Shown: positions 49,201-60,050, numbered from the stretch's first letter. The stretch: 64,000 nucleotides of DNA from Aliamphritea spongicola (GCA_024347235.1 AP025283.1:3410001-3474000); one strand, 5' to 3'. Made by a program: numbers and translations. Notes: generated by a model not told the origin, from the sequence alone.

Positions 49201-51309
49201 TTATACCTTCAGTTTTTCCAACTGCTCATTCAGGTTAGCAACCACCCGGGTCATGTCCTGACTGACCACCTCAACCTGCGATACCTGATCCGCCATTTCA
49301 CCGGCAGCATCGCCGATCACTGAAATATTGCGGTTAATGTCCTCACCCACCTGACTTTGCTGTTCCACCGCGGTAGCCACCTGAGTGGCATTATCGGAAA
49401 TAGACACCAGACTCTCAGTGACCTTCTCAATCATGCTGAAGCACTCCGCCGCCTCGCCGGCAACCGTATTCACCCGCTCCCGGTTATTACTGATCTGCGC
49501 CACCGATGCACTGACATCTTCCTGCAGGGTGCCGACCAGCGCACCAATCTCTTCCGTTGCCTGTTGGGTTCTGGCAGCCAGCGTGCGAACCTCATCCGCG
49601 ACAACCGCGAAGCCCCGCCCCTGATCACCGGCCCGGGCCGCTTCAATCGCCGCATTCAGCGCCAACAGGTTCGTCTGATCGGCAATCGAGCGGATGGTCT
49701 CAACGATGGTATTGATGCCTTCACTGCGCTCCGCCACCTGCGTGATCCGTTTACTGCTCAGGGCCATCTCATCCGCGGTCAGCTGAATTTGCTGCAGGTT
49801 CTGCTCAATGGCGTGTTTGGTCGCAACGAGATCCTGACTGGAATTCTGGGCCTCATTCGCGCTGGCAATGGCAAAGTCAGTCACCTGTGCGCTGCTGGTC
49901 GACATCTCCTCCATGGCCACCGCCACACTGTCGATCTGGCTGGCCTGCATCCCCACCGAACGGTTAGCATGATTTGCAGAGCCGCTTAACCGCCCGGAAA
50001 ACGCCGCCAGCTCATCGGACTGCTGCTTAAACACCACAATCATATCCCGCAGCTTCTGCATGAACTGGTTGAACCCGTCGCGGATTTCAATCAGCTCTTT
50101 ATGCTGGGCGATGTCCAGATGCTGGGTCAGATCCCCGTCACTGCTCACCAGACTCCATACCTTGTCACGCATCCGGTTAAGGGATTGGTCACCGCCCGTA
50201 CTACCAGATAAATCAGCAAGACAGCCAGCAGAATCAGGCCTGCCGACAAGGTCAGCATTCGGGTCATGGCGGTATCGATCCCCGTATTCAGATCCGACTG
50301 CAGCGCCAGTAAGTCTTCCATGATGACCGCATTCGGTACCGATATAATCAGTGGCCAGCGGGTGCCGGTCGCGTTGATCTGAATCTGGGCAACCGCCACT
50401 AAACGATCCTCCAGCTGTACAACCGCTTTCTCTGCGCCGGTATCCTGGCGGGCCAGCTCAGCATCCACCTGCGCTAACATTTCGGTTAATTGCGCCTCAT
50501 AGGCAGTACTGGCCACAATGCGCCCCGCCGGGCTGATAATATGAATATCCCCGCGCCCTTCAAAAATAGATTTAGCAATCCGGGCAACCCGCTTCTGAAT
50601 GGCCGGCAGGTTCAGGTCGGCCCCGGCGATGCCTACTGCTTTACCGCCACTGATTACCGGTGCCGTCAGAGTAGTCATCAATTCACTGACACCCGGTTCA
50701 ATCTCATACAGATACGGCTCCAGTGCACAGCTTCCTGCTGACTCAAGGCTGCACAAATACCATTCAGACTCCCGCTGGCCAAACTCCGTCACGCCGGTGA
50801 GATAACGGCCATCAGGATCGCCTTCGTACTGCTGCAAGCCTTCATCCGTGCGTACCCAGTACAGCCCCAATGTACCGTCCTGGGAGCTACTGTGCAGACC
50901 ACTGCCGATGCTCTGGGTATCCAGCCCGTCGTAACCGTTGGGCTCAAACTCTGAATACAGCGCACTGATATGCTCATTAGATACCAGACTCTGCTGTACC
51001 AGCTGCTGCACCTGCGTCCGGCTCAGGGGCTGCTCATCTCCCCGCTGCTGGTCGCCGATAACACCGACGCCAGCGCCAGTGGAACATCAAAGGCCCGGTT
51101 TAAATAATCACTTACCTGCTGCGCCGAATCCGTCGCCATAAAGGCCAGCAATTCCGCAGCGCCCGCTGGCTGCTGCTGATGGCTCCCAGCGTGTACTGCC
51201 CGCTGCGCTTCATCGACTCAATGCCGGTTAACACCACCAGCGACTGCACCAGTAACAAAATTATTCCCGCCGCCAACAGCAGCTTCCGCTTCAAACTCCA
51301 ATGAGACAT
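49201..51309 (-). CDS. Chemoreceptor (MCP) with periplasmic dCache-type domain (two frameshifts)
   Basis: First helix [21 protein letters not shown], a periplasmic domain of about 290 residues, second helix [20 protein letters not shown]. The periplasmic part has [20 protein letters not shown], a Cys pair in [19 protein letters not shown] and [20 protein letters not shown], the pattern of a dCache ligand-binding domain. The signalling hairpin [20 protein letters not shown] with [20 protein letters not shown] is intact. Breaks near 51125-51015 and 50165. About 702 residues. Ligand unknown. Confidence 0.9.
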
Positions 51310-51597
51310 CTACACCACCCTTTATCTTTCTTATACAGAACAAGATCGCGGATCGACCGAACGCAAACAACGAGAATAAATTAATGCTATAGATAGGTTT
51401 TAGATATACCCCCTAGTACCTAGGTTTGAGGCACGCAGAGGGAATTCAGGATGGGGAAAAGATGTGCCCATCTTGGGGATGGGCTACTCCGAATGGCTAG
51501 AGCATCCCCACTTAGAGAAGATTTGTAGCAATAATTTTGCGTGCTGCTATATAGTAGCTCCTTGCTAATCCGTTAATCAGATGCGTAAGGAACTGCA
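51310..51597. other. Intergenic region at the edge of an AT-rich insert
   Basis: Contains the 13-base palindrome CCTAG-TAC-CTAGG (51412-51424), about 100 bases upstream of the chemoreceptor start. A perfect 7-bp hairpin GCCCATC-TTGGG-GATGGGC lies at 51466-51484. No gene is supported. Confidence 0.45.
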
Positions 51598-52405
51598 GTG
51601 TTTATCATCGGCAAGGAATACAGGCGTCAAACAGAAATTCATGATGTATATGGTGGCCAAAGACAGGGAGGTATATCTACCCCTCCGGCTTAAACCATAT
51701 ATTCATTTTCACTTCCGACAACGGCCAGCAATATGGCTATGAAGACAAGTATCGCAATGATGGTATCTTTCTATATACAGGAGAAGGACAAACTGGTGCG
51801 ATGAAAATGCGTGGTGGCAATAAAGCAATTCTTGATCACGCAAAGCTAAATAAAGAAATACATCTATTCGAGTACACTCGCAAAGCTTACGTTCGTTACA
51901 TCGGAACTGCTGATTGCCTTGGCTATCATGAAGAATCGCGACCTGATAAAACAGGTGACTCACGTAATGTTTATATTTTCCATCTTGCAATCAATAGTGA
52001 CCATGATGGAATTGAGGCAGAGCCAAATTTTGAAATACCTGCTTCAAAAACTTAAAGAAAAACAACAAAGCAATTACGCGACTTTTGTCTGCTCAACCCG
52101 CCAAAACAGTCTAATCGAGAGAAAAACTGCAGTTTACATATGTTCGATCTGAAGCGATCAAGCTCTATGTAAACGCCAGATCAAGAGGCATATGCGAAGG
52201 CTGTGAAGAACCGGCACCTTTTAAAACCAACAAAGGCCCTTTTCTAGAGTGTCACCATATACACAGACTTTCGGATGGCGGCCCTGACCATCCTTTAAAT
52301 GTGGCTGCACTTTGCCCTAATTGTCACCGTCGTGCTCACCACTCAATTGATGCTGTAGAGTTCAATAAGCTACTCATCAATAAAGTGACCCAACTAGAAG
52401 CATAA
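51598..52405 (+). CDS. SRA-HNH endonuclease, modification-dependent (type IV) restriction-like (frameshifted)
   Basis: The GTG at 51598 follows AAGGAA. The N-terminal domain contains GKEYRRQTEIHDVYGGQRQG with GISTPSG, then HIFIFTSDNGQQYGYEDKY and FLYTGEGQTGAMKMRGGNKA. This is the YDG/GEGQ pattern of SRA domains as in ScoMcrA-like enzymes that read modified cytosine. The C-terminal HNH nuclease carries RGICEGCEEPAPF, LECHHIHRLSDGGPDHPLNV and ALCPNCHRRAHH: two CxxC zinc pairs and the catalytic HH. Breaks near 51680, 52055 and 52125. About 270 residues. Visibly more AT-rich than its neighbours, consistent with transfer. No methyltransferase or McrBC partner is adjacent. Confidence 0.78.
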
Positions 52406-52429
52406 CCTGATCTTTAGAAAGGACTCCCC

Positions 52430-52807
52430 ATGAACATCCAACGCCACGGCATTATCCTCAACTGCGAACATTTCGACGCCTGTGTGGATTTCTACCGTAC
52501 CCTGTTCGGGTTGCCGGTGATGTTTGAGAAACAGGAAGGTGATTTCCGACTCTGCTGTCTGGCGTTTGGCGAGAGTTACTTAATGCTGGAAACCGAAGGC
52601 CATGCCAAGCCTGCTGGTAAGAGCATTGCAGAAAGCCCGCACAAGTTGCGTTTTAACGTGGATGATATTCAAGCTACGCTGGCGGATGTACGGACGTTTG
52701 GGATAGATGCAGACATCACCGTGACAGACTGGGGATCGGTGATTAACATTTGCGATCCGGACGGTAACCGGATCGGCATCAGAGATGAGGCGAGCTTTGC
52801 GCTGTAA
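52430..52807 (+). CDS. VOC (glyoxalase/bleomycin-resistance fold) protein
   Basis: 125 residues, intact. MNIQRHGIILNCEHFDACVD, FYRTLFGLPVMFEKQEGDFR and LMLETEGHAKPAGKSI form the two beta-alpha-beta-beta-beta modules. The C-terminal INICDPDGNRIGIRDEASFA has the DPDGN motif and a late acidic residue that often binds metal. Substrate cannot be assigned. It begins 24 bases after the SRA-HNH gene. Confidence 0.8.
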   Translation: MNIQRHGIILNCEHFDACVDFYRTLFGLPVMFEKQEGDFRLCCLAFGESYLMLETEGHAKPAGKSIAESPHKLRFNVDDIQATLADVRTFGIDADITVTDWGSVINICDPDGNRIGIRDEASFAL

Positions 52808-52822
52808 CTGAAGGGTTGGTTT

Positions 52823-53589
52823 TTAACGCTTCGCAGTGAAACGGGGCCGGTATAACGGTCCCAGAATCCGGGCAAAGGTGCCGTCCTGCTTCATTGCATT
52901 CAGGTGGATGTTAATTTCCGGCAAACGCGCCACCAGAAACGATTGCTTCGACACCCCAAAACGCAGCACTGTGGTAAAAATCGGCTTTTCCGCAAAACGG
53001 ATATTTGTGTAGTCTTTATCCTTCAGCAGGCTGACACCGTTGGAGTACAGCAAGGGCGTCAGCTCCACTCTGCCCTGCGCTAACATCTGCAGGTTTTGCA
53101 TATCCGTCGCGGATTCACTCACTCGCAGACGCTGTTCCTGCACCGCGTCCCGCCAGTTATCTCCGTAGTTATAACCCCGTACTGCACGAATGGAATAGTC
53201 CTTCAGATCCGCCCAGTTCTGCCAGCCGAAATACTTATATGTATCCAGTGAATAGGCCAGCAGAATCGGGTCGCGGTAGACCGGCACGGTGAATACCATA
53301 TAAGGCGCCCGGGCCGGATGTTCCGATACCATTGGCAGCAGATCTGCCCTGCCGTTTTCTATCAGCTTTAAGGCCCGGCGCCAGGGGCATACTGGAATTT
53401 AACCGGCACATTCAGACGGTTAAACAGCTCCTCGATGATCTCGATAGCGTAACCACGGGTAACCTGTTCCTGTTTATCATCATCAGCGATCTGCCAGGGC
53501 GGCCAGTGTTCCACAACGATCCGAGCTACCGGTTGCTCGGGATTATCTTCCGTACCATTGCTGAACGCCGGCATTGCATAACACAACAC
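52823..53589 (-). CDS. Periplasmic solute-binding protein, SBP_bac_3 type (frameshifted)
   Basis: Core segments: ARIVVEHWPPWQIADDDKQE, RGYAIEIIEELFNRLNVPVK, then after a break near 53370 LIENGRADLLPMVSEHPARA. PVYRDPILLAYSLDTYKYFG and the C-terminal INIHLNAMKQDGTFARILGP follow. These match amino-acid-type binding proteins. The true N terminus extends upstream of the GTG at 53589 into a hydrophobic stretch (FVFRLCLAAVLCYAMPAFS) that is the signal peptide, but another break upstream hides the start codon. No permease adjacent. Confidence 0.75.
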
Positions 53590-53958
53590 TGCAGCCAGGC
53601 ATAAACGAAATACAAAGGGAAAAAGAGATGAGAAAAAGAACTAACAGCTAACCGGAACAACACAGACTCACACAGCACACCAGGCTTACGACTTTTTAGT
53701 GAACAAAAATAGCCAGCCAATCAAACGAAGGCAGGCATTATAATGATTCAGCCGCAAAGGTATAGCGGTAAATCCACCTGAATGCTCCAGTTTGTGTTTG
53801 TCTGTTTGAAGTGTGCCTGGCAGATAAGGTTAAGCCGCTGATCTGCATGAGCCCTTGCTTGCTCAGTACAGATCGGCACTTAACAACCGCGTTTAACGGA
53901 TTTACGCCGGTTATTCATGGCGATACCAGAATAACCGGCACGTACTATTGGGCAGTGA
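53590..53958. other. About 370 bases with only a signal-peptide remnant and no other gene
   Basis: The first 50 bases encode (on the minus strand) the start of the binding protein at 52823 in a broken frame. The rest shows no supported gene; the plus-strand frame 53811-54101 lacks motifs. Confidence 0.4.
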
Positions 53959-55364
53959 TTACACCACGGTTATTACTTTGGTGGCGTACTGATCCGGCAG
54001 ACTACTCCATTGCTGAATCCGCACCGGGTCAGGGTCGCTGTCCGCCGGGTTTCGGTCATACTGCGCGGGCAGCGAATCCCACTCATCCACCGCGACCATA
54101 AAGTATTCATGCCCATCCAGCTGTGCCTTACCGGAAAGCGCTTCTTTCAGCCGGGCTTCCACGATTGCTTCATCACTGCTGAAGGTTACGCTGTATCCCC
54201 GGAGAACTCCCTGATATGCTGGCCGGCCTGCTTTTTCAGGGTTTCTATATGTTTGGCACCTTTGGCAAAATCAGCCTTCAGAGCATCATTCCCAGATGGC
54301 TCCAGCAACTGCAGGAACCGGTAAGGGTGGGCGGCAAAGCCAGAATTCATGGTCAGCGAGGCAATCACCGGCGTGGCGATAACAGAGTTTTGGAACCATT
54401 CCGAAAAACGCTTATGGTCCTTCAGCTTATTGCTACTGTTTGAACGGTTACGCCACATCTGCTTGGCGTCTTCCAGAACCGCAGTCACCTTAAACTTCTG
54501 CACCAGGCTCTCTACCAGATTAAAAATCTTATTGAAGATGCTGGTCACAATGCTGAAGATCATGCCGGCACTGCCACCGGCCCCGGACACATCAGCCGCA
54601 ATGCTCAGCCCAAGGCTGGTCGATGAAATCGCCAGGCCTTTCGCAGCACTGGCAATACCGGCCACCGAATGACGGGCCAGCGCGTTGGCGATGACCGACG
54701 GATGCCCGCCCAGTAACTCAACGCCATAACCGCTGTAGCATTGCTCGATCAGCATTTTAGATTTCAGAAAGGCTTTCTTAGCATCGGCGTACATGCCAGC
54801 GGCGGTTTTCACATAGCCCCAGCCCGGAATCGCTGCAGATAACCCCGTAGCAAAGGTATTCGCCCCCAGATAACAAAGTCCGTGAGGATTTCCATCATCT
54901 GCATATTCACGCCATAGCGCTTTTTCACCGCGTCCAGCATCATGTAAAAGAAGTCACTGATGAGCTGTTTCAGTTTGGCTTTCAGCTCAGATACCCCGTC
55001 GATGACGGTATTAGCCGCCCCTTTTACTTTTGCCAAAGCTTCGCTTTCCTGCAGATACGACAGGGCAGAGTCTTTCATATCTTTCAGGGGCTTTTATCGA
55101 TCAGTTGGCCGGCAGCGTTAATTCCCATGCTGTAAGCCGCTTTCTGGCCAGCAATAAAATCCTTCGCGGCGGTGGTGTTCACCACCAGCGTATTAAAGGG
55201 TGAAGCGCTGAACGAACGTACCCGGGTCATATCCGTATGGGCCAGTGAATAGACTATTCCCAGCCGGGCATTGGCTAGTTCATCGACCTGAACACCCCGG
55301 CTGTATTCTGTGTATTGCCAAACATGGCATCCTGAACTTTGCGTTTATAAACATGAAATGGCAT
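53959..55364 (-). CDS. Large protein of unknown family with a hydrophobic core (frameshifted)
   Basis: Reconstructed about 472 residues from the ATG at 55364 (MPFHVYKRKVQDAMFWQYTE). Breaks near 55324, 55091, 54870 and 54200 each need one base. The N-terminal part has VDELANARLGIVYSLAHTDM and QKAAYSMGINAAGQLIDKSP. Residues about 180-300 are Gly/Ala/Ser-rich and hydrophobic: GANTFATGLSAAIPGWGYVK, then IASAAKGLAISSTSLGLSIA and GAGGSAGMIFSIVTSIFNKI. The C-terminal part is helical and soluble, ending in an Asp/Pro/Trp-rich tail (DEWDSLPAQYDRNPADSDPD, QQWSSLPDQYATK) with an internal W-x-S-L-P-x-Q-Y repeat. No signal peptide. I recognise no family; a membrane-inserting protein is one possibility (inference). 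Confidence 0.6.
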
Positions 55365-55864
55365 CGCAGTTTTCCTGGCTGGTTATCGGGTTAAATCACT
55401 CTCGGAATCAAACGGACAACAAGCACAATCATGATGCGCTTACCTGAGATTGGGACGCACTTTATCCAGAAAAACTGAAACGAAACTGAAGTAAATCTAA
55501 GGCAAATAAAATTAATCCCTGTATTCACAGACAGTTAGAAGCTAGCGGAAATTTATCGCCGACCAGCACACTACCCAAGTTGGGTAATGGATCGCTGGTT
55601 ATATACCCCTTAGCTCCATAGACTTGTTCGGTCGCTGTCAGTCCTAACCCCGTCAGCCTGACGGCGACTTCATGTAAAGTTACGGATCGCAATTCCTTTG
55701 TTGAGCACATGGACTGTGCACATGAGCCCTGCCTTAACCAACTGCCATGGATACCTGATGGCAGCCGGTACTTTTCTTTAACTGCCCATAAGCCTTACAC
55801 TGCCAGCACAGTGAATCTGCCATTTAGCACTGCCATTTTTCTGCTCAATAAACAGAAGCCACCC
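55365..55864. other. 500-base gap with no supported gene
   Basis: A 61-codon minus-strand frame (55525-55710) has no motif or ribosome site. The stretch probably holds promoters of the unknown gene at 55364 and the amidohydrolase at 55865. Confidence 0.4.
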
Positions 55865-57530
55865 ATGAAAAACTATCTTTTGTACCTCTGCTGTTTTCAG
55901 CCCTGCTTTGTAGCCCGTCAGCTTTCGCCACGGACGCTGCCGACACTCTGGTGGTCAATGCCATTGTGTATGCGGATCAGCCCGCTGAAGCCATCGCCAT
56001 AACAGATGGCAAGATCACCTTTGTTGGCAGCAATCAGCAGGCCAGAGCATTACAGGGCAACCAGACAGACGTACTGGATATGGAAGGTGCAATGGTGTTG
56101 CCCGGCTTCATTGATAACCATAACCATGTGTTTGAAGCGGCGTCAGAAGCCGGCGGCAGCTGTGAACTGAGCCCGGACGAGGACCTGAACGGCCAGATCC
56201 CCTATCTGGAAGCCTGCGCCGAACAGGCAGAACCGGGGCAATGGCTGATTGGCTACGGATTCTCACTGGAAATGATTCTGGATGGAAAAGCGAACGCACA
56301 GACCCCGCTAAGCTTACTGGACGAATTTTTCCCGGATCAGCCGGTAATTCTGATGGAGCAGACCTCCCATTCCATGTGGGTCAACTCCACTGCTCTTGAG
56401 CAGGCAGGCATTACAGCCAGCTCTCCGGAGCCACAGGGTGGCAGGCACCTTAAAGACCCAGACAGCGGCGAATTAAACGGCATTTTGCTGGATAACGCCG
56501 GTGACATTGTTATGGAGCTGGCCTGGAATAACCTCAACAATGTTTTCCAGCGCAGCTACAACGGCCTGCTGGATGGCCTGTACATTGCCTCTGAACACGG
56601 CATCACCACCATTGGCGACGGCCGGATGTACTGGCAGCGTGGCTGGTATGAGGTGTGGCAAGCCGCCCGGAAAAACGGCGACCTCACCGCCCGGGTATCT
56701 TTGCGGCCCTGGATATATCCGGAAGGTGAACCAGCAAAACAACTGGCATTTCTGGAGCAGATTCAGAGTCGTCAACCAGACAGCCTATTGATCGTCGATC
56801 AGGTGAAGATGTACAGCGATGGCATTCTCACCAACGCCACTGCCAAGATCATCAGCCCCTACCGCGACAGCTTCGTTGACGATATGCCCTACGGCCTGAA
56901 TTATATCCCCGGAGGATATGAAGCTCTGGCTCAGCGAGCTGAATAAAATCGGCTATGGCGCACACATACACGCCATTGGTGACGGTGCCGTCCGCGAATC
57001 ACTGAATGCCATCGAAGCAGCCCGCCGGCAAGGGTCCGATCAGGACTATTCCTGACCCATGTGGAAATGATTCAGAACTCAGATATCAAGCGCTTCAAAC
57101 CGCTGAACGTTACTGCGGATTTTCAGATAGCCAGCAGCGTTGGCAATCATGACTGGGCAATTCCGTTTATCGGCAGAAAACGCAGCCACCAGCTGATGCA
57201 GTTACGACCGATCTACGACGCCGGCGCTAACCTGACCCTGAGCAGCGACTGGAATGTGAACGATATCAACCCGTTAGCAGGGATCAGCACCAGCATACAA
57301 ATGGGTAAACGGGGCATGCCGGACATTTACGCCGCCATTGATGCCTATACCATCAAGCCCGCCATTAGCCTGGGGCTGACGATATCACCGGCAGTATTGA
57401 AGTAGGAAAATCAGCAGACTTAGTGGTACTCAGTGAAGACATCACTCAGATTGCGCCGGCGAAGGTTGCCGATACCCAGATTCTGATGACGATTTTGCAG
57501 GGCGAAATTGTTTACGAAGCTGAAGACTAA
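55865..57530 (+). CDS. Secreted YtcJ-like amidohydrolase (frameshifted)
   Basis: Metal-dependent hydrolase of the amidohydrolase 3 family. The start MKNYLLY is separated by a break near 55892 from the rest of the signal peptide (LFSALLCSPSAFA). The first metal site is in VLPGFIDNHNHVFEAA (HxH). GEWLIGYGFS-like PGQWLIGYGFSLEM and LMEQTSHSMWVNSTALEQAG are YtcJ landmarks. Breaks near 56915, 57050 and 57380 separate AHIHAIGDGAVRESLNAIEA, HVEMIQNSDIKRFKPLNVTA, LSSDWNVNDINPLAGI and the C-terminal VGKSADLVVLSEDI. About 553 residues. Periplasmic by its signal peptide; substrate unknown. Confidence 0.85.
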
Positions 57531-57611
57531 AGCCTGAAAGGCAGGGAAAAGCGGGAAGAACGGAAAAGACAAAACAGCAGGGAGCACAGACAGCCCCTGC
57601 TCAGCATACTC

Positions 57612-57974
57612 TTATGCGCCGTAGATCACGTATACCTTGCGCAGGGTTTCATGAACGGTCCAGTTGCCACACCAGCCCACCGGGAAAACGGCACTTGAAC
57701 CGGCAGTCAGCTCTACTGGCTCACCACCATCTTCAACAACTGTCATCCGTCCGGACAGAACATAAATCACTTCACCGCGGGTCATGAATTCCCAACGGGA
57801 CTCGCCCGGCTCACACTCCCAGGTACCGGATTTAATGTTCTGCTCTTCAGTATGGAAAAATACCTGGCTGCGGGTCGTGATCTCACCGGAAAGTGGTTCA
57901 GCGGTTGGTTGTGCCAGCGGGGCTTCATTCAGATCTTCTGCTGCAATCTCTGCGGCACGGTAAGTAATGGTCAT
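57612..57974 (-). CDS. Cupin-domain protein (DUF861/EutQ-like)
   Basis: 120 residues, intact. GTWECEPGESRWEFMTRGEV with IYVLSGRMTVVEDGGEP and FPVGWCGNWTVHETLRKVYV is the DUF861 cupin pattern, with Trp and Glu residues lining the barrel. No signal peptide. Function unknown. It is convergent with the amidohydrolase gene. Confidence 0.85.
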   Translation of the reverse strand: MTITYRAAEIAAEDLNEAPLAQPTAEPLSGEITTRSQVFFHTEEQNIKSGTWECEPGESRWEFMTRGEVIYVLSGRMTVVEDGGEPVELTAGSSAVFPVGWCGNWTVHETLRKVYVIYGA

Positions 57975-58095
57975 AAAACAAATTCCTGTCGATTAATGTT
58001 GCCTGCAAGGTAACACTATGGCCACAGGGGTATTTGCTTGTTTGCGGCAGCGGTTACATCCACCTATAAAAAAACGCCGACATAACGCCGGCGCC

Positions 58096-58463
58096 TTAAA
58101 GACAAGAACCTTTATAAACTGGTTTCATAATAGATTTCCGCAGAGCATTGTCCCGTGCCCTTCTGAACAGCTCTTCGGCAAGTTCATGGGGTAAGGCTAA
58201 CCGATTGTCAGTTTCACTCAGCGCGATTGGCTGCAGGTCTTTATAACGTACCGATTTAACCTGGTACTGTTTCATTTCCTTCGCCGTCAGACTGATCAGC
58301 ACCAGCGGATAGCATTCACTCTCCCGGCAAATATAGTCCGATCCGGAAAGTGCTTGGGACCCAATTTTCACTCCCTTCCAGGCAACACCTTTTTCACCGA
58401 GTAATCATCACTCGCGTGCACCAGACCAGCAACCAGAACCAACATTAAAAGACAGTAACGCAT
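58096..58463 (-). CDS. Small secreted protein, paralogue of the next gene (one frameshift)
   Basis: The signal peptide CLLMLVLVAGLVHA starts at the ATG at 58463. A G or A missing near 58393 hides the join between DDYSVKKG and AWKGVKIGSQALSGSDYICR. Two Cys lie in ICRESECYPL and one more at the C-terminal end. LPHELAEELFRRARDNALRK is the conserved C-terminal helix. About 122 residues. It shares its plan with the gene at 58549 (V-K-K-G-x-x-W-K-G-V-K-I-G-S, S-G-x-D-x-I-C-R-x-x-E-C-Y-P-L), so this is a tandem duplication. No family recognised. Confidence 0.7.
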
Positions 58464-58548
58464 AACTATTCCTCCACGTCATTATCTGACTGAAACCTGT
58501 ATACGCAAGTTGGCAACATACGGTTCAGTACAGCCTCTGCGGAAGACC

Positions 58549-58902
58549 TCAGTTAGAGTCCGCAAATTTCGCCCGCTGCACCCGTTCCTTACTGCGCTTG
58601 AACAACACATCCGCCAGATCTTCCGGCAGGGTAATCCGGTCACCATCAGTAGACGTCGCGACCTTTTGTAAAGAACTGAACTTCAGTGAAGTCAGCTGAT
58701 AACGTTCCTTCAGCTGGCGGGACACAGGAATGTTCTTAAACAGCGGATAACACTCATAATTACGACAAATATGATCAGCACCGGACGGTGAAGATGAACC
58801 AATTTTCACCCCTTTCCAGTTGATCCCTTTCTTCACTGTGTAGTCTGCACCCGCATTGGCAATACCGGCAACGAGAGCCAGAATCAGAAAACTGTAACGC
58901 AT
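58549..58902 (-). CDS. Small secreted protein, tandem paralogue
   Basis: 117 residues, intact. Signal peptide SFLILALVAGIANAGA, then VKKGINWKGVKIGSSSPSGA and DHICRNYECYPLFKN with a Cys pair spaced C-x5-C-type. The C-terminal LPEDLADVLFKRSKERVQRA matches the tail of the neighbour at 58096. About half of the positions agree by eye. Likely exported to the periplasm. No family recognised. Confidence 0.75.
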   Translation of the reverse strand: MRYSFLILALVAGIANAGADYTVKKGINWKGVKIGSSSPSGADHICRNYECYPLFKNIPVSRQLKERYQLTSLKFSSLQKVATSTDGDRITLPEDLADVLFKRSKERVQRAKFADSN

Positions 58903-59134
58903 AAATCACCTCCACAAAAAAATGTGTTCCGAGCGTGTAGCACATGATTTTCTAGACAGTACAGATCTGTAAACGTTCAGGGCCGGCAAGGGAACAAAGC
59001 GCTATAAGCATAGTTCCCTGCGGCTTTCAGAGGCGGTCACTCAAGTTTCTTTAGGGCAAAAATGACTGCTGATCAGCAGTTGACAGAGTGGCCCGATGAA
59101 CAGGAAAGTGTTTGGTTCATCGGGGAATTTCTAC

Positions 59135-59766
59135 TTACCCAGCGCAGTCATTCATCATGCTTTGGAATGTATCTGTAAATTGCCCCACATGATATCCGTC
59201 CATGAGTGCATGATGGACATGAATCGAAACCGGCATCAGTTTTCGGCCATTCTCTTCATGCAACTTCCCAAATGAAATTTTGGGACAGCTGTCAGGAAAA
59301 CTGAAACTCCTGGCGTGTGACAGCCCAGTAAAATTGAGCCATGGTAACGACGAGTAATGGATGACATTTGCACCCGATGATGCGGGCACTAGGCCGGTAC
59401 TGTTTTTGACCTTTTCAATTTCTAACGTCGCCGTTTTCTCAAATTCGCTGAAATCTTCGTGGTAATCCATGTACGAAAACCCGAATGTTTCGTCCGGGCG
59501 AAGGATGGTTGCCGCGCAATTGATCTGATCAAAAACAAGAACCCTGTCGTCTTTCATACGATATCTGAAAGGCTCTATGGCATTTGCAGCACATAGTGAC
59601 CGATGGAGGTAAAAGAGGAAAAATGAAATATTGTGCTGCTTGCAGTAGAGATAAGCATCGGTGCAATCAATTTTAACCGTGACACCATAAAAGGTTCTTC
59701 AAACTCTTTGAAAAACTCAAAGTGTTCCTTGCGGTTCCAGTTACTGATATCCAGTTCTTTATACAT
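59135..59766 (-). CDS. Chloramphenicol-acetyltransferase-like acyltransferase (one frameshift)
   Basis: Trimeric CAT fold. The N terminus LDISNWNRKEHFEFFKEFEE matches the W-x-R-x-x-H-F segment of CATs. A T missing near 59690 shifts the frame before VTVKIDCTDAYLYCKQHNIS. The catalytic His is in VSIHVHHALMDGYHVGQFTD (HHxxxDG), and PWLNFTGLSHAR and FSYMDYHEDFSEFEK fit the family. About 211 residues, the usual length. Chromosomal relatives often acetylate unknown substrates, so drug resistance is not shown. More AT-rich than its surroundings. Confidence 0.85.
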
Positions 59767-60050
59767 TGGCCCACCTTAAGGCGTAGAAACTTTTTCAACT
59801 TAACTACATTCTGGTATTTCAGACCACTGGCTTGCCTGCTCATGCGCTCAGCTTGTTTGGTAAGCTTGTGTGATAAGCAACATGAATTGCCTCAGCCCTT
59901 TTAATCAATAAGTTGCTCATGATTACACAATATTATCCGCTCGTCTCAATGGGTACGGGCCATGGCAGATCAGCACGAAAACCATCGAAACAACTGCTAT
60001 AAAAACGCAGTAAAAACGCGTAATGATGAAGCCTGCCCAAACAACAGGCG
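59767..60050. other. Intergenic region upstream of the acetyltransferase
   Basis: No gene is supported here. It should hold the promoter of the acetyltransferase on the minus strand; the cold-shock terminator follows at 60051. Confidence 0.4.

Noticed and set aside
55525..55710. Minus-strand 61-codon frame
   Set aside because: No motif, no ribosome site, isolated; likely chance.
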